A stretch of 64,000 nt of DNA, from the NCBI GenBank assembly GCA_003280885.1, contig QCDN01000001.1, positions 62,001 through 126,000 of the forward strand, read 5' to 3'. Of this stretch, positions 41,380-51,991 are shown piece by piece; position 1 is the first letter of the stretch, and the number at the start of each line of letters is the position of its first letter. The translations under genes were made by a program, and so were the position numbers. The stretch is from Prochlorococcus sp. AG-355-J04 (GTDB taxonomy: Bacteria > Cyanobacteriota > Cyanobacteriia > PCC-6307 > Cyanobiaceae). The notes under the pieces are model-generated. The model searched no databases. It had not been told where the DNA came from and saw nothing but the letters and a program-made list of their open reading frames with translations.

Positions 41380-43953
41380 TCATTTTGACAAACTGAAATC
41401 GTGTATTTCATCAAATTGAAGATAACGATAAAGTTCATCTGAATATGGATTAATTTTATTTTTAGTAATATCCTGATATTCTTCTATTTCAGGGATTTTT
41501 CCAAGCAGTGCACAAACTGCTGCTAATTCAGCACTCCCTAAAAACACTTGCGCATTTTTCCCAAGTCTATTATCAAAATTCCTTGTGCTAGTTGAGAATA
41601 CTACAGATCCTTCATCTACTCTGGCTTGATTTCCCATACATAAAGAACAGCCTGGCAATTCTAATCTTGCACCACAATTTTCAAATATTTTATAGTAACC
41701 TTCAGCTTTTAGAGTCTCTTCATCCATTTTTGTAGGGGGACAAATCCATAATTTAGCTTTTAAATTTTGTACACCTTCAAGAACCTTCGCAGCTGCTCTG
41801 TAATGACCAATATTTGTCATGCAAGAACCGATAAAAACTTCGTCAATATTTGTATTTGCAACATCAGTGATTTCCTTTACGTTATCTGGATCGTTAGGGC
41901 ATGCAACTACAGGTTGTGTAACTTTTGCTAAATCAATTTCAATGATTTCTTCATACTGAGCGTTTCTATCTGGTTGGATTAAGGATGGTTTTTCTAACCA
42001 ATTTTTCATATCGTTTATTCTTCTGGAAATTGATTTTGAGTCTTCATAATTGCTTTCAATCATTTTTTCTAACAGGCAAATATTACTTCTTAAATATTCT
42101 TGAACAGTTTCTTGGGATAACAGTATTGTGCTACCAGCGCATGAGCGTTCTGCAGTAGCATCAGTGAGTTCAAAAGCTTGTTCAAGTTTTAGGTTTGGCA
42201 ATCCCTCAATTTCCATAATTTTTCCGTTAAATATATTTTTTTTATTTGCTTTCTCAACAGTTAAGAGTCCTTTTTTAATTGCGAAGAGAGGGATTGCATT
42301 TACTAAATCTCTAAGAGTGATTCCTGGTAATAATTCTCCCTTAAATCTAACCAGCACAGATTCAGGCATATTTAATGGCATTGATCCTATTGCAGCAGCA
42401 AAGGCAACAATGCCTGAGCCTCCAGGAAATGAAATGCCAAGAGGAAATCTTGTATGACTATCTCCACCTGTGCCAACAGTATCAGGGAGAAGCATTCTGT
42501 TAAGCCAGCTATGAATTATTCCGTCACCAGGTTTAAGTGCTACTCCACCTCTTTGAGATATAAAATCAGGTAATTCTTTATGGGTAACTAGATCTATTGG
42601 TTTAGGATACGCAGCTGTATGACAAAAACTTTGCATCACTAAATCTGCAGTGAATCCTAAACAAGCTAATTCTTTTAGTTCATCTCTAGTCATTGGCCCA
42701 GTAGTATCTTGACTACCAACTGTGGTCATAATTGGCTCACAGGTCATTCCTGGCTTAACTCCATCTAAACCGCATGCTTTACCTACTATTTTTTGAGCTT
42801 GAGTAAAGCCAGAATCACTTTCGGTTGGATTTTGTGGTCGTCTAAATATCTCACTCGGTTGGTAATCTAATTTGTTTCTAATTTTGTCCGTCAGAGATCT
42901 TCCAATCATAAGATTAATTCTCCCCCCAGCCTGAATTTCATCAGTAAGAGTTGATGGACATAAGTCGAATTTGCTTATTAATTCTTCAGTATTTGAATCT
43001 TTTTTAATTTTTTTAATAATTCCTTCATAAGGATATATTTTAATAACATCTCCTGTTTTCATATGAGATACATCAGCTTCTATAGGTAAAGCTCCTGAGT
43101 CTTGTGCTGTATTGAAGAAAATGGGTGCTATTTTGCTACCAATTATTATTCCGCCTGTTTTTTTGTTTGGAACAAAAGCGATATCTTCGCCTATATGCCA
43201 AATAAGTGAATTAATAGCAGATTTTCTGGAACTCCCTGTTCCAACAACATCTCCTACATAAGCTATTGGTAAATTTTGTTTTTTTAAATTATCAATTATC
43301 TTTAGGCCATCTGGGTGTTTAGATTCCAACATAGCCAATGCGTGCATCGGAATATCAGGACGTGTTGTTGCATGTACAGCTGGAGATAAGTCATCTGTAT
43401 TCGTCTCTCCGTCAACTTTAAATACTAAACAAGTAATCTCTTTTTCTAGAACTTTTTTATTTTTGAACCATTCCGCATTTGCCCAACTATTTATAACCTC
43501 TTTTGCATAAATATTATTTTGAGATAATTCATAAATTTCATTAGCTGAGTCGTAAACAAGAATAATATTTTTTAAAACTTCTGCCGCTTTTTTAGCAAGT
43601 AAACTATCTTCTCCTTTAAGTACTTTAACTAAAGAATTTACATTATATCCGCCTATCATTGTGCCTAATATTTCAATTGCTTTTTCGGGATTAATTGATT
43701 TGCAATATTTTTCGGAATTAATAATAGCTGTAAGCCAGCTTGCTTTTACATAAGCAGCCTCATCAACTCCTGGTGGTACTCTATTTATTAATAAATCAAG
43801 TAAATAAGATGAATCGTAAGTACTATCTTGTTCCAATAATGTTGTAATACAATTTGTTTGCTCAGCATTCAAAGGTAAAGGAGGTATACCTTTGGTAGCT
43901 CTTTCAGCTACATGATCTGCATAATCTTTTAGCAATGTTTCCAAATTCTTCAT
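41380..43953 (-). CDS. acnB: Aconitate hydratase B
   Basis: VGTGSSRKSAIN, VGTGGDSHTRFPLGISFPGGSG, FIGSCMTNIGHYRAAAK, GCSLCMGNQARV. Confidence 0.97.
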   Translation of the reverse strand: MKNLETLLKDYADHVAERATKGIPPLPLNAEQTNCITTLLEQDSTYDSSYLLDLLINRVPPGVDEAAYVKASWLTAIINSEKYCKSINPEKAIEILGTMIGGYNVNSLVKVLKGEDSLLAKKAAEVLKNIILVYDSANEIYELSQNNIYAKEVINSWANAEWFKNKKVLEKEITCLVFKVDGETNTDDLSPAVHATTRPDIPMHALAMLESKHPDGLKIIDNLKKQNLPIAYVGDVVGTGSSRKSAINSLIWHIGEDIAFVPNKKTGGIIIGSKIAPIFFNTAQDSGALPIEADVSHMKTGDVIKIYPYEGIIKKIKKDSNTEELISKFDLCPSTLTDEIQAGGRINLMIGRSLTDKIRNKLDYQPSEIFRRPQNPTESDSGFTQAQKIVGKACGLDGVKPGMTCEPIMTTVGSQDTTGPMTRDELKELACLGFTADLVMQSFCHTAAYPKPIDLVTHKELPDFISQRGGVALKPGDGIIHSWLNRMLLPDTVGTGGDSHTRFPLGISFPGGSGIVAFAAAIGSMPLNMPESVLVRFKGELLPGITLRDLVNAIPLFAIKKGLLTVEKANKKNIFNGKIMEIEGLPNLKLEQAFELTDATAERSCAGSTILLSQETVQEYLRSNICLLEKMIESNYEDSKSISRRINDMKNWLEKPSLIQPDRNAQYEEIIEIDLAKVTQPVVACPNDPDNVKEITDVANTNIDEVFIGSCMTNIGHYRAAAKVLEGVQNLKAKLWICPPTKMDEETLKAEGYYKIFENCGARLELPGCSLCMGNQARVDEGSVVFSTSTRNFDNRLGKNAQVFLGSAELAAVCALLGKIPEIEEYQDITKNKINPYSDELYRYLQFDEIHDFSLSK

Positions 43954-44050
43954 TAGTAAGGTTTAATGCCTAATCTATTGTTATTTTTAATATTGAAAAG
44001 GAGAGTATTCATAAATGCTTTTTTAAATATTCAAACTTCTTAATTTATCA

Positions 44051-45118
44051 ATGACGACATCATCAAATAATTCAGCTCTAGAAAAGACATCAGATTTACA
44101 TGTTGTTGAAACACGTCCATTAATACCTCCAAGTAGATTACATAATGATATACCTTTAGATCACGCCTCTGCTAATACAGTATCTAAAACAAGAAGATCG
44201 ATACAAAATATTTTGCATCATAATGATCAGAAGCTTTTAGTCATTGCTGGTCCATGTTCAATACATGATTTAGAGGCGGCAAAGGAATATTCAAAATATA
44301 TTCAAAACTTTCGAGAAAGTTATAAAGATAAATTAGAAATAATCATGAGAGTATATTTTGAGAAGCCAAGAACAACTATTGGCTGGAAGGGATTAATAAA
44401 TGATCCTCATTTAGATAATTCTTATGATATTAATACTGGTTTAAGAAGAGCAAGAAGCTTGCTTTCATATCTAGCAACTCGTGGAATACCCTCTGCTACA
44501 GAATTACTAGATCCAATTGTTCCTCAATATATTGCTGATTTAATAAGTTGGACAGCCATAGGTGCGCGGACTACTGAAAGTCAAACTCATAGGGAAATGG
44601 CATCAGGATTATCAATGCCTATAGGTTTTAAAAATGGAACTGATGGTTCTTTTACTACTGCAATAAATGCAATGCAGTCAGCTTCAAAATCGCATCATTT
44701 CTTAGGTGTAAATGACAATGGAATGGCTTCAATAGTTAATACTACAGGAAATCCAGATGGACATATAGTTTTAAGGGGTGGTTCAAAAGGTCCAAATTTT
44801 GAAAATAATCATGTTAAAAGGATTTCAACTGAATTGAGGCAATGTAATCTTCCCCATAAAGTTATGATTGATTGTAGTCATGGAAATTCCAATAAAGACT
44901 TTCGAAAACAGTCGGAAGTGCTAAAAAATATAGCTTCTCAAATTAGTAATGGTGAAAAAAATATTTTAGGAGTTATGCTTGAAAGTCATTTGAAGGAAGG
45001 AAATCAAAAACTTTTAAAAAAAGAAGATCTCCAGTTTGGCACAAGCATTACAGATGCATGCATAGATATAGAAAAAACAAAAGAATTACTGGCTATTTTA
45101 TACAATTCACTTAGTTAG
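44051..45118 (+). CDS. 3-deoxy-7-phosphoheptulonate (DAHP) synthase, class I
   Basis: VIAGPCSIHD, MRVYFEKPRTTIGWKGLINDP, GFKNGTDG, DCSHGNSNKD. Confidence 0.96.
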   Translation: MTTSSNNSALEKTSDLHVVETRPLIPPSRLHNDIPLDHASANTVSKTRRSIQNILHHNDQKLLVIAGPCSIHDLEAAKEYSKYIQNFRESYKDKLEIIMRVYFEKPRTTIGWKGLINDPHLDNSYDINTGLRRARSLLSYLATRGIPSATELLDPIVPQYIADLISWTAIGARTTESQTHREMASGLSMPIGFKNGTDGSFTTAINAMQSASKSHHFLGVNDNGMASIVNTTGNPDGHIVLRGGSKGPNFENNHVKRISTELRQCNLPHKVMIDCSHGNSNKDFRKQSEVLKNIASQISNGEKNILGVMLESHLKEGNQKLLKKEDLQFGTSITDACIDIEKTKELLAILYNSLS

Positions 45119-45752
45119 TTATAAAAAAATTAAAAAATAATGCTGAAGAAATTGGAACAATGAAATTATCTATTCCTAAAACACTAAATTGTTCGAGCAA
45201 AGTTGCAAAAAAAGCTATTGTAAAATAACTTAAATTTAAACTATTTTGCTGGGAATATCCTATTGAGCAAACTACTAACAAACTTGTCAAAAACATTGTA
45301 ATAGTCCCAAATAAAGATTTTTTTTGTTTAAAAACAATCCAACTTTTTGAGTTAAAGCTTTTTCCTATTAACCCAGCTAATCCATCACCAAAAGTCATTG
45401 TAAAGAATCCAGTAATTAATGCATATGGATCTTTATCCCAGAACAGATAAATCAAAAAAAATAAACTTAGACAATAAAATAATGTTCCATAACTCTTTCT
45501 CTCAACATCTTCAATTGTTGGAAATAATTTATAAGTGTAATTAATGAAAACCATTAACGAAATAATTCCCGTAAAAATGAGTGCTGAATTTTGATCAATT
45601 TTTAAAAATTGGGCAATCGGTATTAATGGTCCTATGCCAATATGTATTATTTTTCTGACGCTTTCTTTGCTATCTTTATTAAATTTGTTAAAAACTATTG
45701 ATATTAAAAAAATTGAAAATAAGTAGAATAAAATTATTGTAAATTTTATCAA
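45111..45752 (-). CDS. Dolichol/phytol kinase-like membrane protein
   Basis: RKIIHIGIGPLIPIA, ERKSYGTLFYCLSL, TMTFGDGLAGLIGKSF; multi-TM. Confidence 0.75.
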   Translation of the reverse strand: MIKFTIILFYLFSIFLISIVFNKFNKDSKESVRKIIHIGIGPLIPIAQFLKIDQNSALIFTGIISLMVFINYTYKLFPTIEDVERKSYGTLFYCLSLFFLIYLFWDKDPYALITGFFTMTFGDGLAGLIGKSFNSKSWIVFKQKKSLFGTITMFLTSLLVVCSIGYSQQNSLNLSYFTIAFFATLLEQFSVLGIDNFIVPISSALFFNFFITN

Positions 45753-45757
45753 TTTGA

Positions 45758-46780
45758 TTAAGCTGCTTTTTGATGAGTTGTCATTACTCTAAGTTTTAAT
45801 ATTGCTTTAGCTTCTAGTTGCCTTACTCTTTCTCGTGAAACATTAATTTGTCTTCCTATTTCTGCGAGTGTTAATGGTTCTTCACCATCTAGGCCAAATC
45901 TAAGCTTCATGATTTTTTGTTCTCTTTCGTTTAATTGAGAAAGCCAAGTGCCTAAATGTTCTTTTTGAATAGTTCTATCCATACCCTCCATAGGCTCTTC
46001 ACAGTTTGGATCAGGTATAAGTTCACCTAGAGTACTTCTATCTTCTTCGCCTCTTGCATGAGCATCTAGGGAGGCGCAAGGAGCACTTTGCGAGATTAAA
46101 TCTTCTAAATCTTTTTGATCAATTCCCATCTCAGTTGCCATTTCCAATCTGGTAGGCTGTCTACCAAATTTATGTGACAATTCTCTAGAAACTCGCCTCA
46201 TTTTGGATAGTTTTTCACTTATATGAATAGGCAAACGGATTGTTCTTGCGCTATTATCAATAGCTCTTGTCATTCCTTGCCTAATCCACCAGTAAGCATA
46301 AGTTGAGAATTTATAACCCATAGCAGGATCAAATTTGTCTACAGCTCTTTCAAGGCCAATTGCGCCTTCTTGGACAAGGTCCAATAATTCAAGCCCTTGG
46401 TTTTGGTATTTTTTTGCAACGGAGACAACTAGTCTTAGATTAGCTGCCATCATTCTATCTCTGGCTCTTTTGCCAATCTTAATTTGATAAAGATTGCGTT
46501 GGGTTCTATCAGTTTCAGGAATTTCTAGCAACTTTTTCATGTTCTGCACATGATGAGCCAACTCTATTTCCTCTGCTGGAGTCAAAAGAGGTACTCTCCC
46601 AATGCTACTTAAGTAATAGCCAATAGAATCTGAAGCGAGTCTCCCAGATTTTTTTTGGCTTTGTTTTGCAGTTAGACTGGATTTCGATTTGCGAGACTTG
46701 CCCGCAGTGTTTGGTAATCTTGGCTCGTCAAAATTATTATCTGAAGAGCTCTTTGCAGATTCCAGAGGGATCCCCATCAC
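45758..46780 (-). CDS. Sigma-70 family (group 2-like) RNA polymerase sigma factor
   Basis: DSIGYYLSSIGRVPLLTPAEEIELA, YAYWWIRQGMTRAI, LTLAEIGRQINVSRERVRQLEAKA. Confidence 0.95.
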   Translation of the reverse strand: MMGIPLESAKSSSDNNFDEPRLPNTAGKSRKSKSSLTAKQSQKKSGRLASDSIGYYLSSIGRVPLLTPAEEIELAHHVQNMKKLLEIPETDRTQRNLYQIKIGKRARDRMMAANLRLVVSVAKKYQNQGLELLDLVQEGAIGLERAVDKFDPAMGYKFSTYAYWWIRQGMTRAIDNSARTIRLPIHISEKLSKMRRVSRELSHKFGRQPTRLEMATEMGIDQKDLEDLISQSAPCASLDAHARGEEDRSTLGELIPDPNCEEPMEGMDRTIQKEHLGTWLSQLNEREQKIMKLRFGLDGEEPLTLAEIGRQINVSRERVRQLEAKAILKLRVMTTHQKAA

Positions 46781-46977
46781 CCTGGCCTCCTAAATAGTGG
46801 ATTTTTTAAAAAGCTAGCACTGAAATTGAAATAAAAACTGCTTTTACGTTGAAACTTTAAAGACAAAAATTTTTTTTAAATGCTTATTTCTTGAAATCTC
46901 TTGATATGAGTGGATTTTATAAAAATAAAAAAAAATTTAAAATATTAAGTTTTTTTTAAATGTTGTAAAAATCAATA

Positions 46978-49062
46978 TTAATTTTGTTTTTCTATGAGGT
47001 CAATTTGCGAACGATTATTGGATGAATCTAATTCATATTTGGAATAAGAACCATCTTCCTTCATTATCCAAGAAAAGTAATCATCTTGAATGTAGGTTTG
47101 CAAGAGTGAGTATATTGTAGATTTAAATTCATAATCCTCTATCGGAGTAACAGCTTCTATTCTTCTATCAAGATTTCTTCTCATCCAATCTGCACTCCCA
47201 ATAAAAACCTCATTATCACCGTTATTACAAAACCAAAAAATTCTTGAGTGTTCAAGAAAATGGCCAATAATGCTTATAACTTTAATATTTTCACTTAAAT
47301 TTTTTCTTTGGGGATACAAGCAACAAATACCTCTTATGATAAGGTTAATTTTTACACCTGATTCTGAAGCTAAATAAAGAAGTTTAATTATTTCTGGGTC
47401 TACTAAAGAATTCATTTTTGCAATTATTTCGGCTTTTTTGCCTTCCTCTGCATTTTTAATTTCTCTCTTTATCAGAAATATAAATTTATCTCTCATCGAT
47501 GAGGGAGAAACTAATAACTTTTGATAACTTTTTTGTTTCGAAAAACCTGATAAGTAGTTAAATAACTCAAGTAAATCTGATGCAATATCAGGATCAGTTG
47601 AAAGTAATCCTAAATCTGTATAAAACTTTGAAGTATTAGAATTATAATTTCCTGTTCCAATATGGAAATAATTCCTTAATCTCCCTTTTTCTTTTCTTAC
47701 TATCAAAGCTATTTTTGTATGTGTTTTAAATCCTATGATTCCATATACAACATGAATGCCAGCTTGTTCAAGTTGTTTTGCCCATTGAATATTATTGTCT
47801 TCATCAAATCTTGCTTTTAGTTCAACAAGGGTCATTACTTCTTTCCCATTCTCTGCAGCTCTCATTAAAGCCGCAATGATAGGTGAATCCTTGGAAACTC
47901 GATATAAAGTAATTTTTATAGCCATTACAAGTGGATCGTCAGCTGCTTTGTTTATAAATTCTTCAACTGAAGTTCTAAATAAGTCGTATGGATGATGAAG
48001 CAGAATACTTTTTTTTCTAAGAATATTAAAAATTGAATTGAGGTTTTTGTTTGAAGATAAATCTAAATTTTTTAATTGTGGGTGAGTTTTCCCAATAAGT
48101 AGATTTTCTTTTAAATCATCTCTATTAATTTTTGTAAGCTGATTTAAATCGTCAAGGCCTAAAAAACTTTTGCAAAAGTAAATATATTCTTTTTGTATTG
48201 AGATACTTTCAATAAGTAATTTCAGAATATTTTCTGGCATATCCGATTCAACTTCTAATCTAACTACGTCTCCTCCTAATCTTCTCTTTTGCAAACTTTG
48301 TTCAACTGCTAAAAGAAGATCATCCGCTTCAAGTTCTTTTAATTCTAAATCTGCATCCCTTGTAACTCTAAAAAAAGAGTAATTTAAACATTCCATTCCA
48401 TTAAATAAAGTATTTATATTATTCCCAATTAAATCTTCAACACTTATGAAAAAATATGTATTTTCATCACTATGTTTAATAATTTCATTGGGAATTTGTA
48501 TAAATCTATTTATATTTTTTGTTGGTATTTTTACTCTGACAAACTGATTTTTAGAATCTTCTCCATCCTTTATTAAAGCTGCTAGGTTTAGACTTAAATT
48601 ACTTATGAATGGGAATGGATGTGCTGGATCAACAACTAGTGGAGTTAATAAAGGAAAAATAGATGAAGTAAAGAAGTTATTGCACCAATTTTTTTGATTT
48701 TCACTTAGGTCCTTATATTTTTTTAAAATTACACCTTCTTCTTTTAATTCATTATTTAATTCATTATTTACATAGTTTTCTTGAAGACTAGTTAATTTTT
48801 TTACTTCGTTGTTGATTTTTGTTAATTGCTCTTTAGGGGTTAATCCATCAATACTTTTTTTAGTAATTCCTGCTTCAACTTGAGCCTTTAAGGAAGCTAC
48901 CCTCACCATAAAAAATTCATCTAGATTATTACTAAAAATTGAACAAAATTTTACTTTATCTAGGATTTTGTACTCCTTTTCCATACCAGTTAGGAGTACT
49001 CTTTTATTGAATTCAATCCAACTTAATTCTCTGTTAATAAAAAAATCAGCCTGGCTTTTCAT
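46978..49062 (-). CDS. ppk: Polyphosphate kinase 1
   Basis: NRELSWIEFNKRVL, KITLYRVSKDSPII, VVYGIIGFKTHTKIALIVRKE. Confidence 0.96.
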   Translation of the reverse strand: MKSQADFFINRELSWIEFNKRVLLTGMEKEYKILDKVKFCSIFSNNLDEFFMVRVASLKAQVEAGITKKSIDGLTPKEQLTKINNEVKKLTSLQENYVNNELNNELKEEGVILKKYKDLSENQKNWCNNFFTSSIFPLLTPLVVDPAHPFPFISNLSLNLAALIKDGEDSKNQFVRVKIPTKNINRFIQIPNEIIKHSDENTYFFISVEDLIGNNINTLFNGMECLNYSFFRVTRDADLELKELEADDLLLAVEQSLQKRRLGGDVVRLEVESDMPENILKLLIESISIQKEYIYFCKSFLGLDDLNQLTKINRDDLKENLLIGKTHPQLKNLDLSSNKNLNSIFNILRKKSILLHHPYDLFRTSVEEFINKAADDPLVMAIKITLYRVSKDSPIIAALMRAAENGKEVMTLVELKARFDEDNNIQWAKQLEQAGIHVVYGIIGFKTHTKIALIVRKEKGRLRNYFHIGTGNYNSNTSKFYTDLGLLSTDPDIASDLLELFNYLSGFSKQKSYQKLLVSPSSMRDKFIFLIKREIKNAEEGKKAEIIAKMNSLVDPEIIKLLYLASESGVKINLIIRGICCLYPQRKNLSENIKVISIIGHFLEHSRIFWFCNNGDNEVFIGSADWMRRNLDRRIEAVTPIEDYEFKSTIYSLLQTYIQDDYFSWIMKEDGSYSKYELDSSNNRSQIDLIEKQN

Positions 49063-50345
49063 GAAGATACTTTTGAATTTTGATTGCTAAAAGAATTATT
49101 ATTTTTACCCTCTGCAATAAGGTATATCATGAAAAGTAAGATAACGGAACCAGCTATAAAAGGTGATTTAGGACCAAAACTATCATAAACCCTTCCTGCC
49201 ATTGCAATTCCTAAAACCCCTCCAAGACTCTGCAGACCCTGAAGGTTACTGAGAATTGAGCCTTGTTTATCAAAGTCTAATTTCTTTGATATTAGTGCTC
49301 TTAAGGTGGGCGTAATTAATCCTGCCCCAACGGCTAAAAATGAAACAGCTGAATAAATATTAATTGTCGCATTTTCTTTTGGAGCAGTTATTAAAAGAGC
49401 ACATGCCACAAGAATAAATCCTGATCCGATAAGTGTTAATCGCATTTCGCCAAATTGCTTTACCAGAGGTCCAATTAATCCTCCCTGAACGATAATCGCA
49501 ATGATTCCTACTACAACAAGAGTTCCGCTTGATGCTTTGGTCGTCCAGTTTAAAGATTCTTGGAGGAAAAAAATAAGGATATTAGTCAATCCAGTAAAAG
49601 CGATAAAGTAAATAAAAAAAGCTAATGATAATTTTTTAATCTTTTCTTCTTTGAAAACTGTAAATAGAGCTTTTAAAGGGTTTTTTAAAGCAGTTTTTGA
49701 TTTATTTATTTCACTATTAGGCTTGGTTTCTGGTAAGTAAAAAAATACAAGGAGAAAATTTATTATTGGAATAATTGAGGCTATCAAAACTGGAATAATA
49801 AAATTATTATTTGTATTTCTTGCAAAAATTACAACAAAAATATTGCCTAAGAAAAAACTTAAACCAAAAGCTACACCAATAAGACCAAATGTTTTTGCTC
49901 TTTTTTCAGGGCTTGAAATATCTGCAAGAATTGTTGTTGCAGTAGCTGCAGTCCCCCCGCTTAAACCGTCAATAAGTCTCGCTAAAAATAATAAAAATAA
50001 CGGGATAGTGGCTATTGAATTTGACCAATTAAAAAGAACTGTAAAAGATAACATTGATATTCCTATTACTGAACCAGTAATACAAAAAAGAGTGACAGGT
50101 CTTCTTCCATATCTATCACTCATAAGTCCTATAAAAGGAGAAGCTGTAAATTGAGCTAATTGGTAAGTGCATGATAGTAAACCATATGTACTTGCTTTAG
50201 AGTCAAAAAGTAAAACAAAAGAGGGTAATATGGGTAACAGTATACTTTCACTTAAACGATCATTTAAAAGAGTGATAAACGCACTAAGAAGAGTAAATTT
50301 TTTATTTGGTTTTAATAAACTTTCTTTCACAATATTTATCTTCAT
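49059..50345 (-). CDS. Major facilitator superfamily transporter
   Basis: 12-TM-like pattern; GLMSDRYGRRPV MFS loop motif. Confidence 0.9.
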   Translation of the reverse strand: MKINIVKESLLKPNKKFTLLSAFITLLNDRLSESILLPILPSFVLLFDSKASTYGLLSCTYQLAQFTASPFIGLMSDRYGRRPVTLFCITGSVIGISMLSFTVLFNWSNSIATIPLFLLFLARLIDGLSGGTAATATTILADISSPEKRAKTFGLIGVAFGLSFFLGNIFVVIFARNTNNNFIIPVLIASIIPIINFLLVFFYLPETKPNSEINKSKTALKNPLKALFTVFKEEKIKKLSLAFFIYFIAFTGLTNILIFFLQESLNWTTKASSGTLVVVGIIAIIVQGGLIGPLVKQFGEMRLTLIGSGFILVACALLITAPKENATINIYSAVSFLAVGAGLITPTLRALISKKLDFDKQGSILSNLQGLQSLGGVLGIAMAGRVYDSFGPKSPFIAGSVILLFMIYLIAEGKNNNSFSNQNSKVSS

Positions 50346-50375
50346 TGCGATTAACTTTTACTACCATACTTGTTA

Positions 50376-51191
50376 ATGGAGATTATTGTGCCCGGGATTG
50401 TTTATTTAGTTGGAGCAGGTCCTGGTGACCCTGAGCTTTTGACTCTTAAAGCTTTACGCCTAATAAAAAATTGTGATGCATTAGTTCATGATGCTTTAAT
50501 CCCGGATGAAATAACAAAAGAGGCAGGAAAAAATACAGAAATTTTCCATGTAGGCAAAAGAGCTGGGAAGTGTTCTGTACCTCAGGCTGAAACTAATGAT
50601 CTCATTTTGAAATTAGCAAAAGAAGGCAAAAATGTTGTAAGGCTTAAAGGAGGAGATCCATTCGTTTTTTCTAGAGGTGGGGAAGAGGTATCGATTTTAG
50701 AAAAAAATGGAATTTTAGTTGAAATCGTTCCTGGTATTACTTCTGGGATAGCTGCCCCCACATATTTTGGTATTCCACTAACTCATAGAGATGCTGCGAG
50801 CTCCATAACTTTTGTCACTGGACATGAGCGTGTAGATAAGGAAAAAAAGACAGTCAATTGGAGAGATTTAGCTAAATCATCAGATAGCCTAGTAATTTTT
50901 ATGGGTATAAAAAATATTGAATTTATTGTGGAAGAATTAATTCTAGGTGGTTTAGATAAGAGTACTAAATGCGCTGTTATTCAAGAAGCTACTTTAAAAA
51001 ATCAAAAATGTTTGATAGAGAAATTAGATAATCTTCCAGATAAAATCAAAGATAAAGAATTTTTAGCTCCATCAATTATCATTATTGGAAAAATTGTTGA
51101 ATTTAAGGTTAATAACAATATAACTAAAGTATCTGATGTCTATTTACCAGATATTAATAAAGTTCAACTATATAATAAATCCCAAAAGTAA
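50376..51191 (+). CDS. cobA: Uroporphyrinogen-III C-methyltransferase
   Basis: VYLVGAGPGDPELLTLKAL, VRLKGGDPFVFSRGGEE, VPGITSGIAAP. Confidence 0.96.
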   Translation: MEIIVPGIVYLVGAGPGDPELLTLKALRLIKNCDALVHDALIPDEITKEAGKNTEIFHVGKRAGKCSVPQAETNDLILKLAKEGKNVVRLKGGDPFVFSRGGEEVSILEKNGILVEIVPGITSGIAAPTYFGIPLTHRDAASSITFVTGHERVDKEKKTVNWRDLAKSSDSLVIFMGIKNIEFIVEELILGGLDKSTKCAVIQEATLKNQKCLIEKLDNLPDKIKDKEFLAPSIIIIGKIVEFKVNNNITKVSDVYLPDINKVQLYNKSQK

Positions 51192-51991
51192 ATTGGATCG
51201 AATTTAGGCTTAAGCTTTAAATCATTAACTTGATTAATTTGTCTGCAAGATAAGCTATTAATTGCAACTATTATGTCATCATTTTGAAATTCTGGAGGAA
51301 TTAATTCTTCTTTTACAATTTCCAATTTTAAAGCTTCAGAAACCATAATCCCCTCTAAACAGCCGCTCTCTTTTCTAGGAGTTATCCATTGATTATTTCT
51401 TTTAATTAGAAGATTAAATGTACTTCCACAACAAAGTTCACCTGACGTATTCAAAAGGATAGAATCATCAAATGATTTTTCATTAGCTTCTGTCAAAACT
51501 TGTATTGCCTGATTATATGAAAATGTTTTGCATTTACTTATAAGACTGAATTCATTTATTTTTTCCGTTTGACTAATGCAAACGCTTATCGGATTAAAAT
51601 TTGGTTTGATTCTATAGAACTCAAGCCAAAAATTATCCAAATCTTTTGTCTCTGAAGTGCTATCAATTGTTAGTCTTCGCCCTTCATTAGTTCCTCGACT
51701 ATAGTTTATTCTTACTGAAGCAAATTGATCATTTTTAAGCGATAACTTTTTAATTCCATCGTGAATAAGTTGTCTCAAAGTTAATTTATTTATTTTGAGA
51801 TTAATATTTAAAATCTTGCTACTTTTTTCTAATCTTTTCAGATGTTCATCAAAAAGAATAGGTTTGCTTTCTTTTATCAAAATGGTTTCAAATATACCAT
51901 CAGCAAATTTTAATCCTCTATTATTAGCAGCAATAAATATTCTATCAATATCCAACCATTGATCCTTGTGCCAGCCTAATGTTTCAATCAT
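51164..51991 (-). CDS. Class IV aminotransferase (aminodeoxychorismate lyase-like, PabC)
   Basis: GLKFADGIFETI, SRGTNEGRRL, LNTSGELCCGSTFNLL, CLEGIMVS. Confidence 0.85.
   Translation of the reverse strand: MIETLGWHKDQWLDIDRIFIAANNRGLKFADGIFETILIKESKPILFDEHLKRLEKSSKILNINLKINKLTLRQLIHDGIKKLSLKNDQFASVRINYSRGTNEGRRLTIDSTSETKDLDNFWLEFYRIKPNFNPISVCISQTEKINEFSLISKCKTFSYNQAIQVLTEANEKSFDDSILLNTSGELCCGSTFNLLIKRNNQWITPRKESGCLEGIMVSEALKLEIVKEELIPPEFQNDDIIVAINSLSCRQINQVNDLKLKPKFDPIYFWDLLYS

Noticed and set aside
42128-42457. 109-aa plus ORF antisense to acnB
   Set aside because: Antisense to conserved aconitase sequence; no family resemblance.
49843-50154. 103-aa plus ORF antisense to the MFS gene
   Set aside because: Mirror of a TM-rich gene; no independent evidence.
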